Part shown: piece by piece, positions 16,925-24,567 of the stretch | Layout of the letters: each line of letters starts with the position of its first letter | Numbering within the stretch: the first letter of the stretch is position 1 | Assembly: GCF_046159715.1 (NCBI RefSeq) | Contig: NZ_JBJXCT010000010.1 | Coordinates: 4,658-68,657 of the forward strand | Length of the DNA stretch: 64,000 bases | Direction: 5' to 3' | From: Pampinifervens sp037481935 | GTDB lineage: Bacteria > Aquificota > Aquificia > Aquificales > Aquificaceae | Notes under the pieces: generated by a model | Database searches by the model: none | What the model saw: the letters and a program-made list of their open reading frames with translations, nothing else | Told to the model about the DNA's origin: nothing | Program-made: the position numbers and the translations under genes

Positions 16925-18235
16925 CTATCCTATTACCTCCACAGGCTCACATTCCATGCTGAAGGGCCTTGAACTTATGACTCTGACCTTTACGGTCTTT
17001 CCGAGAATCTCCTCAGAACCCGGTAGAGTAGCCCACCTGTTGGTTCTTGTTCTCCCTGTTAGTCTGCCATCCTCGTAGCCTTCAATAAGCACTTCCTGCT
17101 CTGTCCCCTCATAGGATTTTGCAATATCAGAAAGTATCCTTTTCTGAAGCTCCAGAAGCCTTGACATCCTCTGAGTTTTTATCTCATCGGATACCTGTCC
17201 TTTCATGGAGTATGCTGGAGTGTCAGGCCTTGGAGAGTATTTGAAGGAGAAAACCTGTTCAAACCTTACCTTTTCCAGCACATCAAGGGTCTCTTCAAAG
17301 TCCTCTTCAGTTTCTGTGGGAAATCCCACTATGATATCGGTGGAAAAGGTTATACCCTTTACATAATGCTTGAGCATGTCAATTTTTTCAAGGTATTCTT
17401 CCTTCGTGTAGCCTCTGTCCATGAGCTTGAGAATCCTTGTGGAGCCCGCCTGCACAGGCAGGTGTATGTGCTCGCACACCTGTGGGATTTCTCCCATGGC
17501 TCTTGCTATGTTTTCTTTCAGGTCTTTTGGATGTCCAGTGGTAAACCTTATTCTTTCAACGCCCGGCACCTCTGCCACCCTGTAGAGGAGCTCCTCAAAG
17601 GGAACTCCAAGGTCTTGACCCCAGGCGGTCACGTTCTGACCAAGAAGGTGAATTTCTTTCACTCCATCTTTCACCAAGGAGCTGACTTCTAAAAGAATGC
17701 TATCCAGACTCCTTGACCTCTGTCTTCCTCTTGTCTTTGGCACAACGCAGTAGGTGCAGTTCTTATCGCACCCCTTCATCACAGTCACATATGCACAGAA
17801 CTGGTTATCTCTGACTGTATCATATTCCCAGAGCCTGTCCTCGTCCTCTGGGGGATTTTCCAGAATAGCTATGGCTCTGTATCCAGCCTGTGCCTGCTGG
17901 ATGAGCTCTGGTAGCTGATGCATGTTGAAGCTGGAGAACATCAAGTCCACCACAGGAGCCTTCTGCACTAGCTCCTCCCCCATCCTCTGGGCAAGGCATC
18001 CGCACACGCCTATAAGAGCTTTTGGGTTTTTCTCCTTTATCTTCCTGTATTCTCCGAGGTGAGAGTAGACCTTCTGGTCTGGCTTTTCCCTTATGGTGCA
18101 CGTGTTTATAAGGATTATGTCCGCATCTTCCCAGCTCAGGGCCGGCTCGTAGCCCATAGTCTGCAGGATACCTCTGAGCCTTTCCGAGTCGTTGAAGTTC
18201 ATCTGGCATCCAAAGGTTTTTATAAAGTATTTCAT
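16925..18235 (-). CDS. miaB: tRNA-2-methylthio-N6-dimethylallyladenosine synthase
   Basis: Radical SAM methylthiotransferase that adds the 2-methylthio group to i6A37 of tRNAs. The 436-aa protein shows the MTTase N-terminal domain with three cluster cysteines (FGCQMN, NTCTIREK, GVCGCLAQ), the radical SAM motif CDKNCTYCVVP (CxxxCxxC), and a C-terminal TRAM domain (QEVLIEGYEDGRLTGRT). The start is ATG 18235, since the conserved YFIKTFGCQMN follows at once; a longer in-frame extension would run into the divergent KaiC-like gene. There is no SD; TAAATT (18249-18244, minus strand) lies 8 nt before the ATG. The rimO paralogue is excluded by the short length and the NTCTIREKP context. Confidence 0.92.
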   Translation of the reverse strand: MKYFIKTFGCQMNFNDSERLRGILQTMGYEPALSWEDADIILINTCTIREKPDQKVYSHLGEYRKIKEKNPKALIGVCGCLAQRMGEELVQKAPVVDLMFSSFNMHQLPELIQQAQAGYRAIAILENPPEDEDRLWEYDTVRDNQFCAYVTVMKGCDKNCTYCVVPKTRGRQRSRSLDSILLEVSSLVKDGVKEIHLLGQNVTAWGQDLGVPFEELLYRVAEVPGVERIRFTTGHPKDLKENIARAMGEIPQVCEHIHLPVQAGSTRILKLMDRGYTKEEYLEKIDMLKHYVKGITFSTDIIVGFPTETEEDFEETLDVLEKVRFEQVFSFKYSPRPDTPAYSMKGQVSDEIKTQRMSRLLELQKRILSDIAKSYEGTEQEVLIEGYEDGRLTGRTRTNRWATLPGSEEILGKTVKVRVISSRPFSMECEPVEVIG

Positions 18236-18254
18236 GGTGTTAAAATTTAGTCCA
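18236..18254. promoter_or_regulatory. 19-nt bidirectional promoter between miaB and the KaiC-like gene
   Basis: The entire gap between the two divergent start codons is 19 nt. It holds TTAAAATTTAG, giving TAAAAT (18241-18246) 8 nt before the plus-strand ATG and TAAATT (18249-18244) 8 nt before the minus-strand ATG. There is no room for a leader with an SD in either direction, so both messages should be leaderless or nearly so. Any -35 contacts would lie inside the opposite coding sequence; I see no good TTGACA there. Confidence 0.55.
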
Positions 18255-19112
18255 ATGGAAGAAAGAAAGCCAGAGGTGGTGGAAGAAAGCATCTGGGTTG
18301 CAGGTGAGGCTGTAAAGAAAGCTCCCAAGCTCTATGGAGTGCCCACGGGCGTTGAGGGGCTTGATGAGCTTTTCTTCACCTCAGAACTTCATGATGGAAA
18401 GCCTGTGAAGAAGCCCCTTGGGGGCATACCTGCCTACTCGGTCACCAACATAACAGGAGTCTCCGATACGGGAAAGAGCCTGATGGCAGAACAGTATACG
18501 GTAATGCAGGCAAGCAGAGGAGAGCCGGTAGCCTTCATAACTGTGGAGGCACCAGCGCATTTCACCATCGCTGGTATAAATGAAAGGGCAAAAGCCATGG
18601 GTATTGATTTTGAGCGGGTAGAAGACCGCATAATCCTCATAGATGCAGCAAGTCACAGCAGGCTCAGAGAAAACATTCCCGACCTTCTTGCCACACTTGC
18701 CCATGTGATAAAAACTTACAGGGTAAAGCATACGGTTATAGATTCTGTGACAGGACTTTATGAAGCCAGAGAGATGCAGGCAAGGGTTGTGGTGCGTCAG
18801 CTATTTAACTTTATGAAAAAGTGGTATCAGACTGCCCTCTTTATTTCTCAGAAAAGGAGCGGGCATGAGGAGCTTACCGCTGAGGCAGCTGGGGGCTACG
18901 CCATAAGCCACATAGTGGATTGCTCCATGGTGCTTTCCAAGGACATAGTCCTCTCGCAGGCACAGTCAAAACTTTACAGAAAGCCTATAGGAGAGATAGT
19001 CAGGTTCTTCCGCATAGATGGATGCAGGCTGTGTGGACACGATACCAGAACCCACTTTATGGAGATAACTGAGCTGGGGCTTGTCAAAATTGGACCCCCA
19101 CTCAGTGGATGA
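18255..19112 (+). CDS. KaiC-like RecA-superfamily ATPase
   Basis: 285-aa single-domain KaiC/RadA-like ATPase. Walker A is GVSDTGKS at residues 68-75; VAFITVEAP holds the catalytic Glu region after the second strand; VKHTVIDSVTG is Walker B; ALFISQKRSGHEEL is a late sensor-like strand. GYAISHIVDCSMVL and a final CRLCGHDTRTHF (a C-x2-C-x-H pair, possible metal site) follow. Single-domain KaiC homologues are widespread in archaea and thermophiles and are not clock proteins; roles in signalling are suspected. The stop overlaps the ATG of a PP2C phosphatase gene (ATGA), so kinase/phosphatase-like pairing is an attractive inference. I start it at ATG 18255, excluding an upstream extension inside miaB. 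Confidence 0.8.
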   Translation: MEERKPEVVEESIWVAGEAVKKAPKLYGVPTGVEGLDELFFTSELHDGKPVKKPLGGIPAYSVTNITGVSDTGKSLMAEQYTVMQASRGEPVAFITVEAPAHFTIAGINERAKAMGIDFERVEDRIILIDAASHSRLRENIPDLLATLAHVIKTYRVKHTVIDSVTGLYEAREMQARVVVRQLFNFMKKWYQTALFISQKRSGHEELTAEAAGGYAISHIVDCSMVLSKDIVLSQAQSKLYRKPIGEIVRFFRIDGCRLCGHDTRTHFMEITELGLVKIGPPLSG

Positions 19113-19834
19113 GGCTAAAGGTCTGCTATTTTACACACAGGGGATACAGGTCCAAAAACGAAGATGCCCTGCTCATTGATGGGCTTGTCCTTCAGGAAGA
19201 GCTTATGGAAGAGGTTGAATGCATTTCTTTTTTTGGTGGTGGACTCTTTGCCGTGGCTGACGGACTTGGTGGACACAGAGGTGGGGAGTTGGCAAGTAAA
19301 ATGCTTCTTGAAAGGCTTGCGGAAAGGAAACCGCAGAGCAGGGGCGAGCTTTTTGACACCCTGAGAACTGCGAGGGACAGGCTTGAAGACTTTGCAAGGG
19401 GGAGCCCTATCTACTATGGACTCGGCGCTGCAGTGGCCGGGCTAATAATTCTTGAAGAGAAGGCTCTTGTCTTCAACGTGGGGGACTGCAGAGTTTACGG
19501 TATTGAGGTGGACAGAGTCATCAGGCTCACACAGGACCATACAGAGGCAGAGGAGCTCGTCAAAGCTGGCTTCCTTGACCCTCGGAGAGCAAAGCACGAC
19601 CCCAGAAGGAACTTTCTCACATCTGCTATAATAGGAAGCCCAGACTTTAAAGATTTTGAGGTTTTTACGAAGGAGGTGTATGATTACAGACACTATCTCA
19701 TATGCTCAGATGGTGTCTGGGAGCCTCTGGAAGAAGAAGAGCTCCTGTTGCCACCAGACAACATGGTAGAAGCGCTTCTGCAGAAGGGTGGCGATGACAA
19801 CATGAGCTTTATAAACATACGAGTGGAGGTATAA
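19109..19834 (+). CDS. PP2C-family Ser/Thr protein phosphatase
   Basis: 241-aa metal-dependent protein phosphatase. All key motifs are present: HRGYRSKNEDALLID (motif with the RxxNED metal region), FAVADGLGGHRGGELAS (DGxGG, the central Asp binds Mn/Mg), YLICSDGVWEP (SDG) and KGGDDNMSFINIRV (GDDN, last metal ligand). No membrane segment, so cytoplasmic. It overlaps the KaiC-like gene upstream by ATGA and is followed 1 nt later by ahcY. No Ser/Thr kinase is nearby, so the KaiC-like ATPase is the obvious candidate partner. Confidence 0.9.
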   Translation: MRLKVCYFTHRGYRSKNEDALLIDGLVLQEELMEEVECISFFGGGLFAVADGLGGHRGGELASKMLLERLAERKPQSRGELFDTLRTARDRLEDFARGSPIYYGLGAAVAGLIILEEKALVFNVGDCRVYGIEVDRVIRLTQDHTEAEELVKAGFLDPRRAKHDPRRNFLTSAIIGSPDFKDFEVFTKEVYDYRHYLICSDGVWEPLEEEELLLPPDNMVEALLQKGGDDNMSFINIRVEV

Positions 19835-19835
19835 A

Positions 19836-21092
19836 ATGGACTACCATGTGAAGGACCTGAGCCTTGCTGAGCTCGGGAAAAACAGGATTGAATGGGCGGA
19901 GAAAGATATGCCCGTTCTCAGGAGCATAAGGGAGAGCTTTTCAGAGGAAAAGCCCTTTAGGGGTGTCCGCATATCTGCCTGCCTTCATGTGACCACAGAG
20001 ACCGCCAACCTCCTCATAACCCTCAGGGAAGGTGGAGCGGAAGTATATCTGACTGCCTCAAACCCACTTTCCACCCAGGATGATGTGGCCGCAGCTCTCG
20101 TGAAATTTTTTGACATCCCCGTCTTTGCCATAAAGGGGGAAGACACAGAAACCTATTACATGCACCTTCGGGAGGTTATAAGTAGAGAGCCTCACATAGT
20201 TATAGATGACGGTGCAGACCTTATATCCACCCTTCACAGAGAGTTTCCAGAGCTTTCAAAGAAGGTCTACGGAGGCATGGAGGAGACTACAACTGGTGTA
20301 ATAAGGCTAAGAGCCATGGCTCAGCAGGGAGTGCTTGAGTTTCCCATAATAGCGGTAAACGATGCCTACACAAAGCACATGTTTGACAACCGCTATGGTA
20401 CAGGACAGTCCACCATAGACGCCATAATGAGGGCAACCAACAGGCTGATCGCAGGTTCTTACTTTGTGGTGGCAGGCTACGGCTGGTGTGGGAAGGGGGT
20501 AGCCCAGAGGGCGAGGGGCATGGGTGCAACGGTCATAGTCTGCGAGGTGGACCCCATAAAAGCCCTTGAGGCAAAGATGGATGGCTTTCTGGTGATGCCC
20601 ATGTCTGAAGCCTGCAGGCTGGGAGACTTTTTTGTAACTGTGACGGGCAACACCTCTGTAATAAGAGAAGAACACTTTGAAAAGATGAAGGACGGAGCCA
20701 TAGTTTCCAACGCCGGACACTTTAACGTGGAAATAGACATACAGGCTCTGGAGGAGCTGAGCATGGGCAAGAGGGAAATAAGACCCTTTGTGGAAGAATA
20801 CACTCTCAAGGACGGTAGAAGGGTATACCTTCTTGCCCAGGGCAGGCTTGTAAACCTTGCCAGTGCAGAGGGACATCCGGCGTCGGTCATGGACATGAGC
20901 TTTGCCAATCAGGCACTTTCTGCGGAGTATATCCTTAAAAACCACCAGAACCTTAACAGAGACGTTTACAGAGTCCCCGAAGAAATAGATAGAAAGGTGG
21001 CAGAGCTCAAGCTCAGGAGTATGGGCGTTGAGATAGACAGGCTGACAGAGGAGCAGGTCAGATACCTGTCCTCCTGGGAATTTGGCACTTAG
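19836..21092 (+). CDS. ahcY: Adenosylhomocysteinase
   Basis: Hydrolyses S-adenosylhomocysteine to adenosine and homocysteine, NAD-dependent, keeping the methylation cycle running. The 418-aa protein has the expected blocks: ACLHVTTETANLLITL, FPIIAVNDAYTKHMFDNRYGTGQS (substrate/NAD region), VVAGYGWCGKGVAQRARGMGA (NAD-binding GxGxxG), and SNAGHFNVEID (catalytic His). The end (LSAEYILKNHQN) is short, as in bacterial enzymes. It starts 1 nt after the phosphatase stop, with GAGG about 8 nt before ATG. No methionine cycle gene is adjacent in the window except possibly the unrelated SAM hydrolase-family gene at 30001. Confidence 0.95.
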   Translation: MDYHVKDLSLAELGKNRIEWAEKDMPVLRSIRESFSEEKPFRGVRISACLHVTTETANLLITLREGGAEVYLTASNPLSTQDDVAAALVKFFDIPVFAIKGEDTETYYMHLREVISREPHIVIDDGADLISTLHREFPELSKKVYGGMEETTTGVIRLRAMAQQGVLEFPIIAVNDAYTKHMFDNRYGTGQSTIDAIMRATNRLIAGSYFVVAGYGWCGKGVAQRARGMGATVIVCEVDPIKALEAKMDGFLVMPMSEACRLGDFFVTVTGNTSVIREEHFEKMKDGAIVSNAGHFNVEIDIQALEELSMGKREIRPFVEEYTLKDGRRVYLLAQGRLVNLASAEGHPASVMDMSFANQALSAEYILKNHQNLNRDVYRVPEEIDRKVAELKLRSMGVEIDRLTEEQVRYLSSWEFGT

Positions 21093-21125
21093 TTTATAAT
21101 ATTGTCCTTTCAAAGGAGGTTTACT

Positions 21126-21329
21126 ATGGCAAGCTGTTATGTTTGCGGAAAAACCACAAAGTTTGGTAAGAGTGTGACCTTCTCTGCGGAGCAGAACTCA
21201 AGAACCTTCAAGCCAAACCTTCAGAGGGTAAGAGTGGTGCTCCCGGATGGCTCTGTGAAGAGAGTCTACGTATGCGCCAAGTGCCTTAAGGCAGGTAAGG
21301 TCGTCAAAGCAGTTGTCGTCAGAGGCTGA
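21126..21329 (+). CDS. rpmB: 50S ribosomal protein L28
   Basis: 67-aa ribosomal protein. MASCYVCGKTTKFGKSVTF, then NSRTFKPNLQRVRV and VYVCAKCLKAGKVVK show the L28 family and the four-cysteine (CxxC...CxxC) zinc-ribbon form found in many thermophiles. ATG 21126 has a perfect SD (AAAGGAGGT, 6 nt), so an upstream TTG in the same frame is rejected. The TGA stop overlaps the aroC ATG (TGATG). Confidence 0.95.
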   Translation: MASCYVCGKTTKFGKSVTFSAEQNSRTFKPNLQRVRVVLPDGSVKRVYVCAKCLKAGKVVKAVVVRG

Positions 21330-22492
21330 TGCCCATTAGATTTCTGACTGCAGGTGAATCACACGGTAGGGGGTTAGTCTGCATTCTTGAGGGCATCCCT
21401 GCCAATCTTTCCCTTTCTTCTGAATACATAAACAGAGAGCTTCAGAGAAGGCAGAGAGGCTATGGCAGGGGTGGGAGGATGAAGATAGAAAGCGACAGAG
21501 TTGAGTTTCTTTCAGGTCTGCGCTTTGGCAAAACTCTGGGAAGCCCAATATCTATGGTCATATGGAACAGGGACTGGGAAAACTGGTCTGAAAAGATGGC
21601 ATACGAGGGTGAGCCTCCGGAGAGCGTGGTTCCTTTCACCAGACCCAGACCGGGGCATGCAGACCTTGTGGGGGGTATAAAATACAACCAGAGGGACCTC
21701 AGAAACATACTGGAAAGAGCCTCCGCAAGGGAAACTGCAGCAAGGGTTGCGGTGGGAGCGGTATGCAAGAGGTTTCTTGAGGAATTTGGCATAAAGATAG
21801 GAAGCTATGTGGTGTGCGTAGGGGGGCTAAAGCCGGAGATTAAAGAAGAAGAGCTTCTGAAGAGGCATGAGCTTGCGGAGAGCTCTGAGGTGCGTTTTCC
21901 AGACCCATCAAAGGATGAGGATTTCAGAAGGTTGATTGATAAGGCAAGAGAAAGGGGGGAGAGCCTCGGAGGCATCTTTGAGGTCTTTGCGGTGGGTGTG
22001 CCACCTGGCCTTGGAAGCCACGTACAGTGGGACAAGAGGCTTGACGGCAGAATAGCACAGGCTATGATGAGCATACAGGCTATAAAGGGTGTGGAAATAG
22101 GTGGTGGTTTTGAGCTGGCGGAGAGGTTTGGCTCTGAGGTTCACGATGAGATTGGTTGGTCAGAGGACAGAGGATACTTCCGGTATACCAACAACCTCGG
22201 CGGGACAGAAGGGGGAATAACGAACGGCATGCCCCTTGTGGTTCGCTGTGCCATGAAGCCCATACCAACCCTCACAAAACCTCTCAGGAGCGTGGACATA
22301 GGGACAAAGGAGGGGGTAAAGGCTGGAAAGGAAAGAAGCGACGTGGTGGCAGTTCCTGCCGCCTCCGTGGTGGGAGAAGCCATGCTTGCCATAGTGCTGG
22401 CGGATGCTCTCCTTGAAAAACTGGGTGGTGACTTCATGGAAGAGCTGAAGGAGAGGTTTGAGAGGTATCTCCAGCATGTCAAAAGTTTTTGA
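21329..22492 (+). CDS. aroC: Chorismate synthase
   Basis: Makes chorismate from EPSP using reduced FMN. 387 aa with the family signatures GESHGRGLVCILEGIP (signature 1), FTRPRPGHADLVGGIKYNQRDLRNILERASARETAARVA-type block (signature 2 region, residues about 105-150), and RSDVVAVPAASVVGEAM (signature 3). The start ATG overlaps the rpmB stop. The 3' end overlaps the MlaE-like permease gene by 17 nt. Elsewhere in the window aroD (3624) and pabC (1174) use the same pathway, but they are not in one operon. Confidence 0.96.
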   Translation: MPIRFLTAGESHGRGLVCILEGIPANLSLSSEYINRELQRRQRGYGRGGRMKIESDRVEFLSGLRFGKTLGSPISMVIWNRDWENWSEKMAYEGEPPESVVPFTRPRPGHADLVGGIKYNQRDLRNILERASARETAARVAVGAVCKRFLEEFGIKIGSYVVCVGGLKPEIKEEELLKRHELAESSEVRFPDPSKDEDFRRLIDKARERGESLGGIFEVFAVGVPPGLGSHVQWDKRLDGRIAQAMMSIQAIKGVEIGGGFELAERFGSEVHDEIGWSEDRGYFRYTNNLGGTEGGITNGMPLVVRCAMKPIPTLTKPLRSVDIGTKEGVKAGKERSDVVAVPAASVVGEAMLAIVLADALLEKLGGDFMEELKERFERYLQHVKSF

Positions 22493-23213
22493 AGAGGTGG
22501 GAAGGGCTACGCTTCTTACCCTCTGGGGGCTGTACTTTATCTTCAGAAAACCTCCAAGGCTTAGACACTTCATAAAACAGCTTGCTTACCTTGCCTCTGA
22601 GACTGTGCCAGTAGTTGTTATAACTTCTCTCTTCTCTGGCGGCGTCATAGCCCTTCAGACCTACAGCACCTTTCATCGCTTTAACGCAGAGTTCCTAATA
22701 GGTGCGGTGGTTGCCATATCCATGGGAAGAGAGCTGGGACCTGTGCTCGCCTCTCTGATGGTGGTGGCAAGGGTGGGTTCTGCAATGACCGCCAACATAG
22801 GCACCATGAGAATTACCGAACAGATAGACGCCCTTGAGGTGATGGGTATAAACCCAAGGAGCTATCTTATCTCCCCGAGGCTCTTTGCCGGCATTGTGGG
22901 AGTTCCCATGCTGGTGGTAATTGCGGACCTTTCGGGTATATTCGGGGGGTGGTTTGTGGCGGTAAAGCTCTTTGGAGTGAACGAGTATCTCTTCTGGGAG
23001 AAGATGAAGGACCTGGCAGAGCTCTATGACTTTATAGGCGGTCTCTACAAGGCGGTCTTTTTTGGTTTTATCATCTCTGCAGTCAGTTGCTACTTTGGCT
23101 ACTACACAAAGGGTGGCACAGAAGGTGTTGGAAGGGCAACCACAAACAGTGTGGTAACCTCTTCTATGCTGATACTTGTATCTGACTATTTTCTGACTGC
23201 CCTTATATTCTGA
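22476..23213 (+). CDS. mlaE: MlaE-family ABC transporter permease
   Basis: 245-aa inner-membrane permease of the MlaE/YrbE family, which with an MlaF ATPase and an MCE-domain protein moves phospholipids between membranes of Gram-negative bacteria. About five or six hydrophobic segments are seen; the family motif is the stretch AISMGRELGPVLASLMVVARVGSAMTAN with EQIDALEVMGINP right after it (the coupling helix). ATG 22476 is chosen over a TTG 18 nt upstream. It overlaps aroC by 17 nt. No ATPase or MCE gene lies next to it, so the complex must be completed from elsewhere. Confidence 0.88.
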   Translation: MSKVFEEVGRATLLTLWGLYFIFRKPPRLRHFIKQLAYLASETVPVVVITSLFSGGVIALQTYSTFHRFNAEFLIGAVVAISMGRELGPVLASLMVVARVGSAMTANIGTMRITEQIDALEVMGINPRSYLISPRLFAGIVGVPMLVVIADLSGIFGGWFVAVKLFGVNEYLFWEKMKDLAELYDFIGGLYKAVFFGFIISAVSCYFGYYTKGGTEGVGRATTNSVVTSSMLILVSDYFLTALIF

Positions 23214-23240
23214 AGCCTGCAGATAGGGAGAGGCAGGTTT
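23213..23240 (+). terminator. Possible weak terminator hairpin between converging genes
   Basis: AAGCCTGC (23213-23220) can pair with GCAGGTTT (23233-23240), one G-U, over a 12-nt loop, just after the mlaE stop. There is no U-run after it. Within the 84-nt gap between mlaE and the convergent coiled-coil gene this is the only stem I see. Confidence 0.3.
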
Positions 23241-23297
23241 GCACTCACATAACCTTAAGAAGGGAAACACACTGAGAAGGGATTATTACGAGAGCAA

Positions 23298-23642
23298 CTA
23301 TTTTTCTCTACTCCTGTCAATCAGTAAATTCACCAGCATATTCATAAGTGTGTCAAACCTCTGGTTCAGGTGTCTTATTTCTGCCTTTAGCTCCTCGTAG
23401 TGTCTTTCTTCCTTCTCCTCAATCCTGTGGATTTGCGAAAGCAACTCGTCCCTTACGCTTATTATCAGAGTGAAAAGCTCCTGCTTGTCCTTTTCCTGCT
23501 TCTCCTCAAGGCGGAAAATGTGGCCAAGAAGCTCCTGCTTGTCCTTTTCCTGCTTCTCCAGTATTGCAGAAGTTCTTTCATCCACTATGTTGTAAATAAG
23601 TTCAAGAGTTATCTTCTTTACGGTGCTTTTTATCCACTCCAT
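23298..23642 (-). CDS. Coiled-coil protein with 18-residue repeats
   Basis: 114-aa charged protein predicted to be almost wholly coiled coil. The segment EKQEKDKQELLGHIFRLE is followed at once by EKQEKDKQELFTLIISVR, then a looser copy (IEEKEERHYEELKAEIRHL). The N-terminus WIKSTVKKITLELIYNIVDERTSAILEKQ and C-terminal FDTLMNMLVNLLID are amphipathic. Similar short proteins often accompany DUF-type or methyl-accepting proteins, but I cannot name a function. Start ATG 23642 has GAGGTG 6 nt upstream. The gene lies alone between two plus-strand genes. Confidence 0.65.
   Translation of the reverse strand: MEWIKSTVKKITLELIYNIVDERTSAILEKQEKDKQELLGHIFRLEEKQEKDKQELFTLIISVRDELLSQIHRIEEKEERHYEELKAEIRHLNQRFDTLMNMLVNLLIDRSREK
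23475..23559 (-). repeat. 31-nt perfect direct repeat, two copies, inside the coiled-coil gene
   Basis: Positions 23475-23505 and 23529-23559 are identical, offset by 54 nt (18 codons). Copies encode the EKQEKDKQEL stretch. In-frame repeat unit of 18 codons; a third, diverged copy lies towards 23420. Confidence 0.85.
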
Positions 23643-23683
23643 TGCTTATTCACCTCTTATAATTTTATTCCGTAAAGCTTGAG

Positions 23684-24502
23684 ATGAAAAGCCTTGCTCT
23701 TTGGAAAGCAAACATAGAAAGCAGACTCAGAGAGCTTCTCAGACCCTTTGAACCTCTGATTTTTTACGAAGCCATGTCCTATTACCTCTTTCAGGAAGGG
23801 AAACGCATAAGACCCCTCTTCCTGTGTGCAGTCTGCGACGCACTCGGAGGAAACATAGAAGATGCCATTACCGTGGGCTGTGCTGTAGAGATGGTTCACA
23901 ACTACTCCCTTATCCACGACGACCTTCCCGCTCTTGACAACGACAGCGTAAGAAGGGGTAAACCTACCTGTCATGTGGTTTTCGGTGAGGACCTTGCCAT
24001 TCTGGCAGGAGATGCCCTTCTTACCCTTGCCTTTGAGGTGTTATCCAGAAAGGAAAATTTCTACAGCCTTGGGGAAGGTGAGCTTTTGCTCCTGGTCAGA
24101 GAGCTTGCAAAGGATTCGGGCTTTGAAGGTATGGTGGGCGGGCAGGTGATGGATATAAGAAAACTTTCCTCTCAGGAAGAGATAAGCCTCAAAAAAACTG
24201 CAAGACTCTTTTCTTTCTCTTTCAAGGCTGGTGGTGTAGTGGCAAAAAGGTCAGACCTTCTCCAGAAACTCCATGAGCTGGGGCTAAAGGTGGGATTGCT
24301 CTTTCAGATGGTGGATGACTGGAAGGATAAGGACGGTTTTTACTACCTGCACGGGGAAGCTCTGTGGGAAAGGATAGAGCTTCTGGGAGAGCAGTGCATA
24401 CGTGTGGCTGAGCATGTGGGCGTGGAGACTGGAGAGTTTCTGAAACTCTTAGAGCTTGTTCTTGGCGGAGGGGGAGGGATTCGAACCCCCGGTGGGCTGT
24501 GA
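23684..24502 (+). CDS. Polyprenyl (farnesyl/geranylgeranyl) diphosphate synthase
   Basis: 272-aa trans-prenyltransferase that extends allylic diphosphates with IPP. GKRIRPLFLCAVC is the first conserved block; YSLIHDDLPALDNDSVRRGKPTCH holds the first Asp-rich motif DDxxxxD (DDLPALD); GQVMDI comes next; LFQMVDDWKDKDG is the second Asp-rich motif region (DDxxD reads DDWKD). Two residues between the Asps in the first motif fit FPP synthases of the bacterial type (IspA), but chain length cannot be fixed by eye. The frame ends at TGA 24500-24502 inside the antisense strand of tRNA-Ser, so the last 13 or so residues (GGGGGIRTPGGL) are tRNA complement. ATG 23684 has GAG only as SD. Confidence 0.88.
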   Translation: MKSLALWKANIESRLRELLRPFEPLIFYEAMSYYLFQEGKRIRPLFLCAVCDALGGNIEDAITVGCAVEMVHNYSLIHDDLPALDNDSVRRGKPTCHVVFGEDLAILAGDALLTLAFEVLSRKENFYSLGEGELLLLVRELAKDSGFEGMVGGQVMDIRKLSSQEEISLKKTARLFSFSFKAGGVVAKRSDLLQKLHELGLKVGLLFQMVDDWKDKDGFYYLHGEALWERIELLGEQCIRVAEHVGVETGEFLKLLELVLGGGGGIRTPGGL

Positions 24503-24553
24503 ACCCACTGGTGATTTCAAATCACCCGCCTTCGTCCACTCGGCCACCCCTCC
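24463..24553 (-). tRNA. tRNA-Ser (anticodon TGA)
   Basis: 91 nt including an encoded CCA (24465-24463). Acceptor GGAGGGG pairs with CCCCTCC, discriminator G; D arm TGGCCGAGTGG; anticodon stem GGTGA/TCACC with loop TTTGAAA, anticodon TGA; long variable arm typical of class II tRNAs; T arm GGGGGTTCGAATCCCTC. The 3' 40 nt overlap the end of the prenyl synthase gene on the other strand. It follows smpB by 14 nt on the same strand and may be co-transcribed with it. Confidence 0.95.
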
Positions 24554-24567
24554 TGAAGGGATAAATA

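Noticed and set aside
18192..18254. 21-residue extension of the KaiC-like protein
   Set aside because: It lies inside the miaB coding region and has no family similarity; ATG 18255 gives a normal start.
23475..23559. Two direct repeats as a CRISPR remnant
   Set aside because: Only two copies, in frame within a coding sequence, with a coding 18-residue period.
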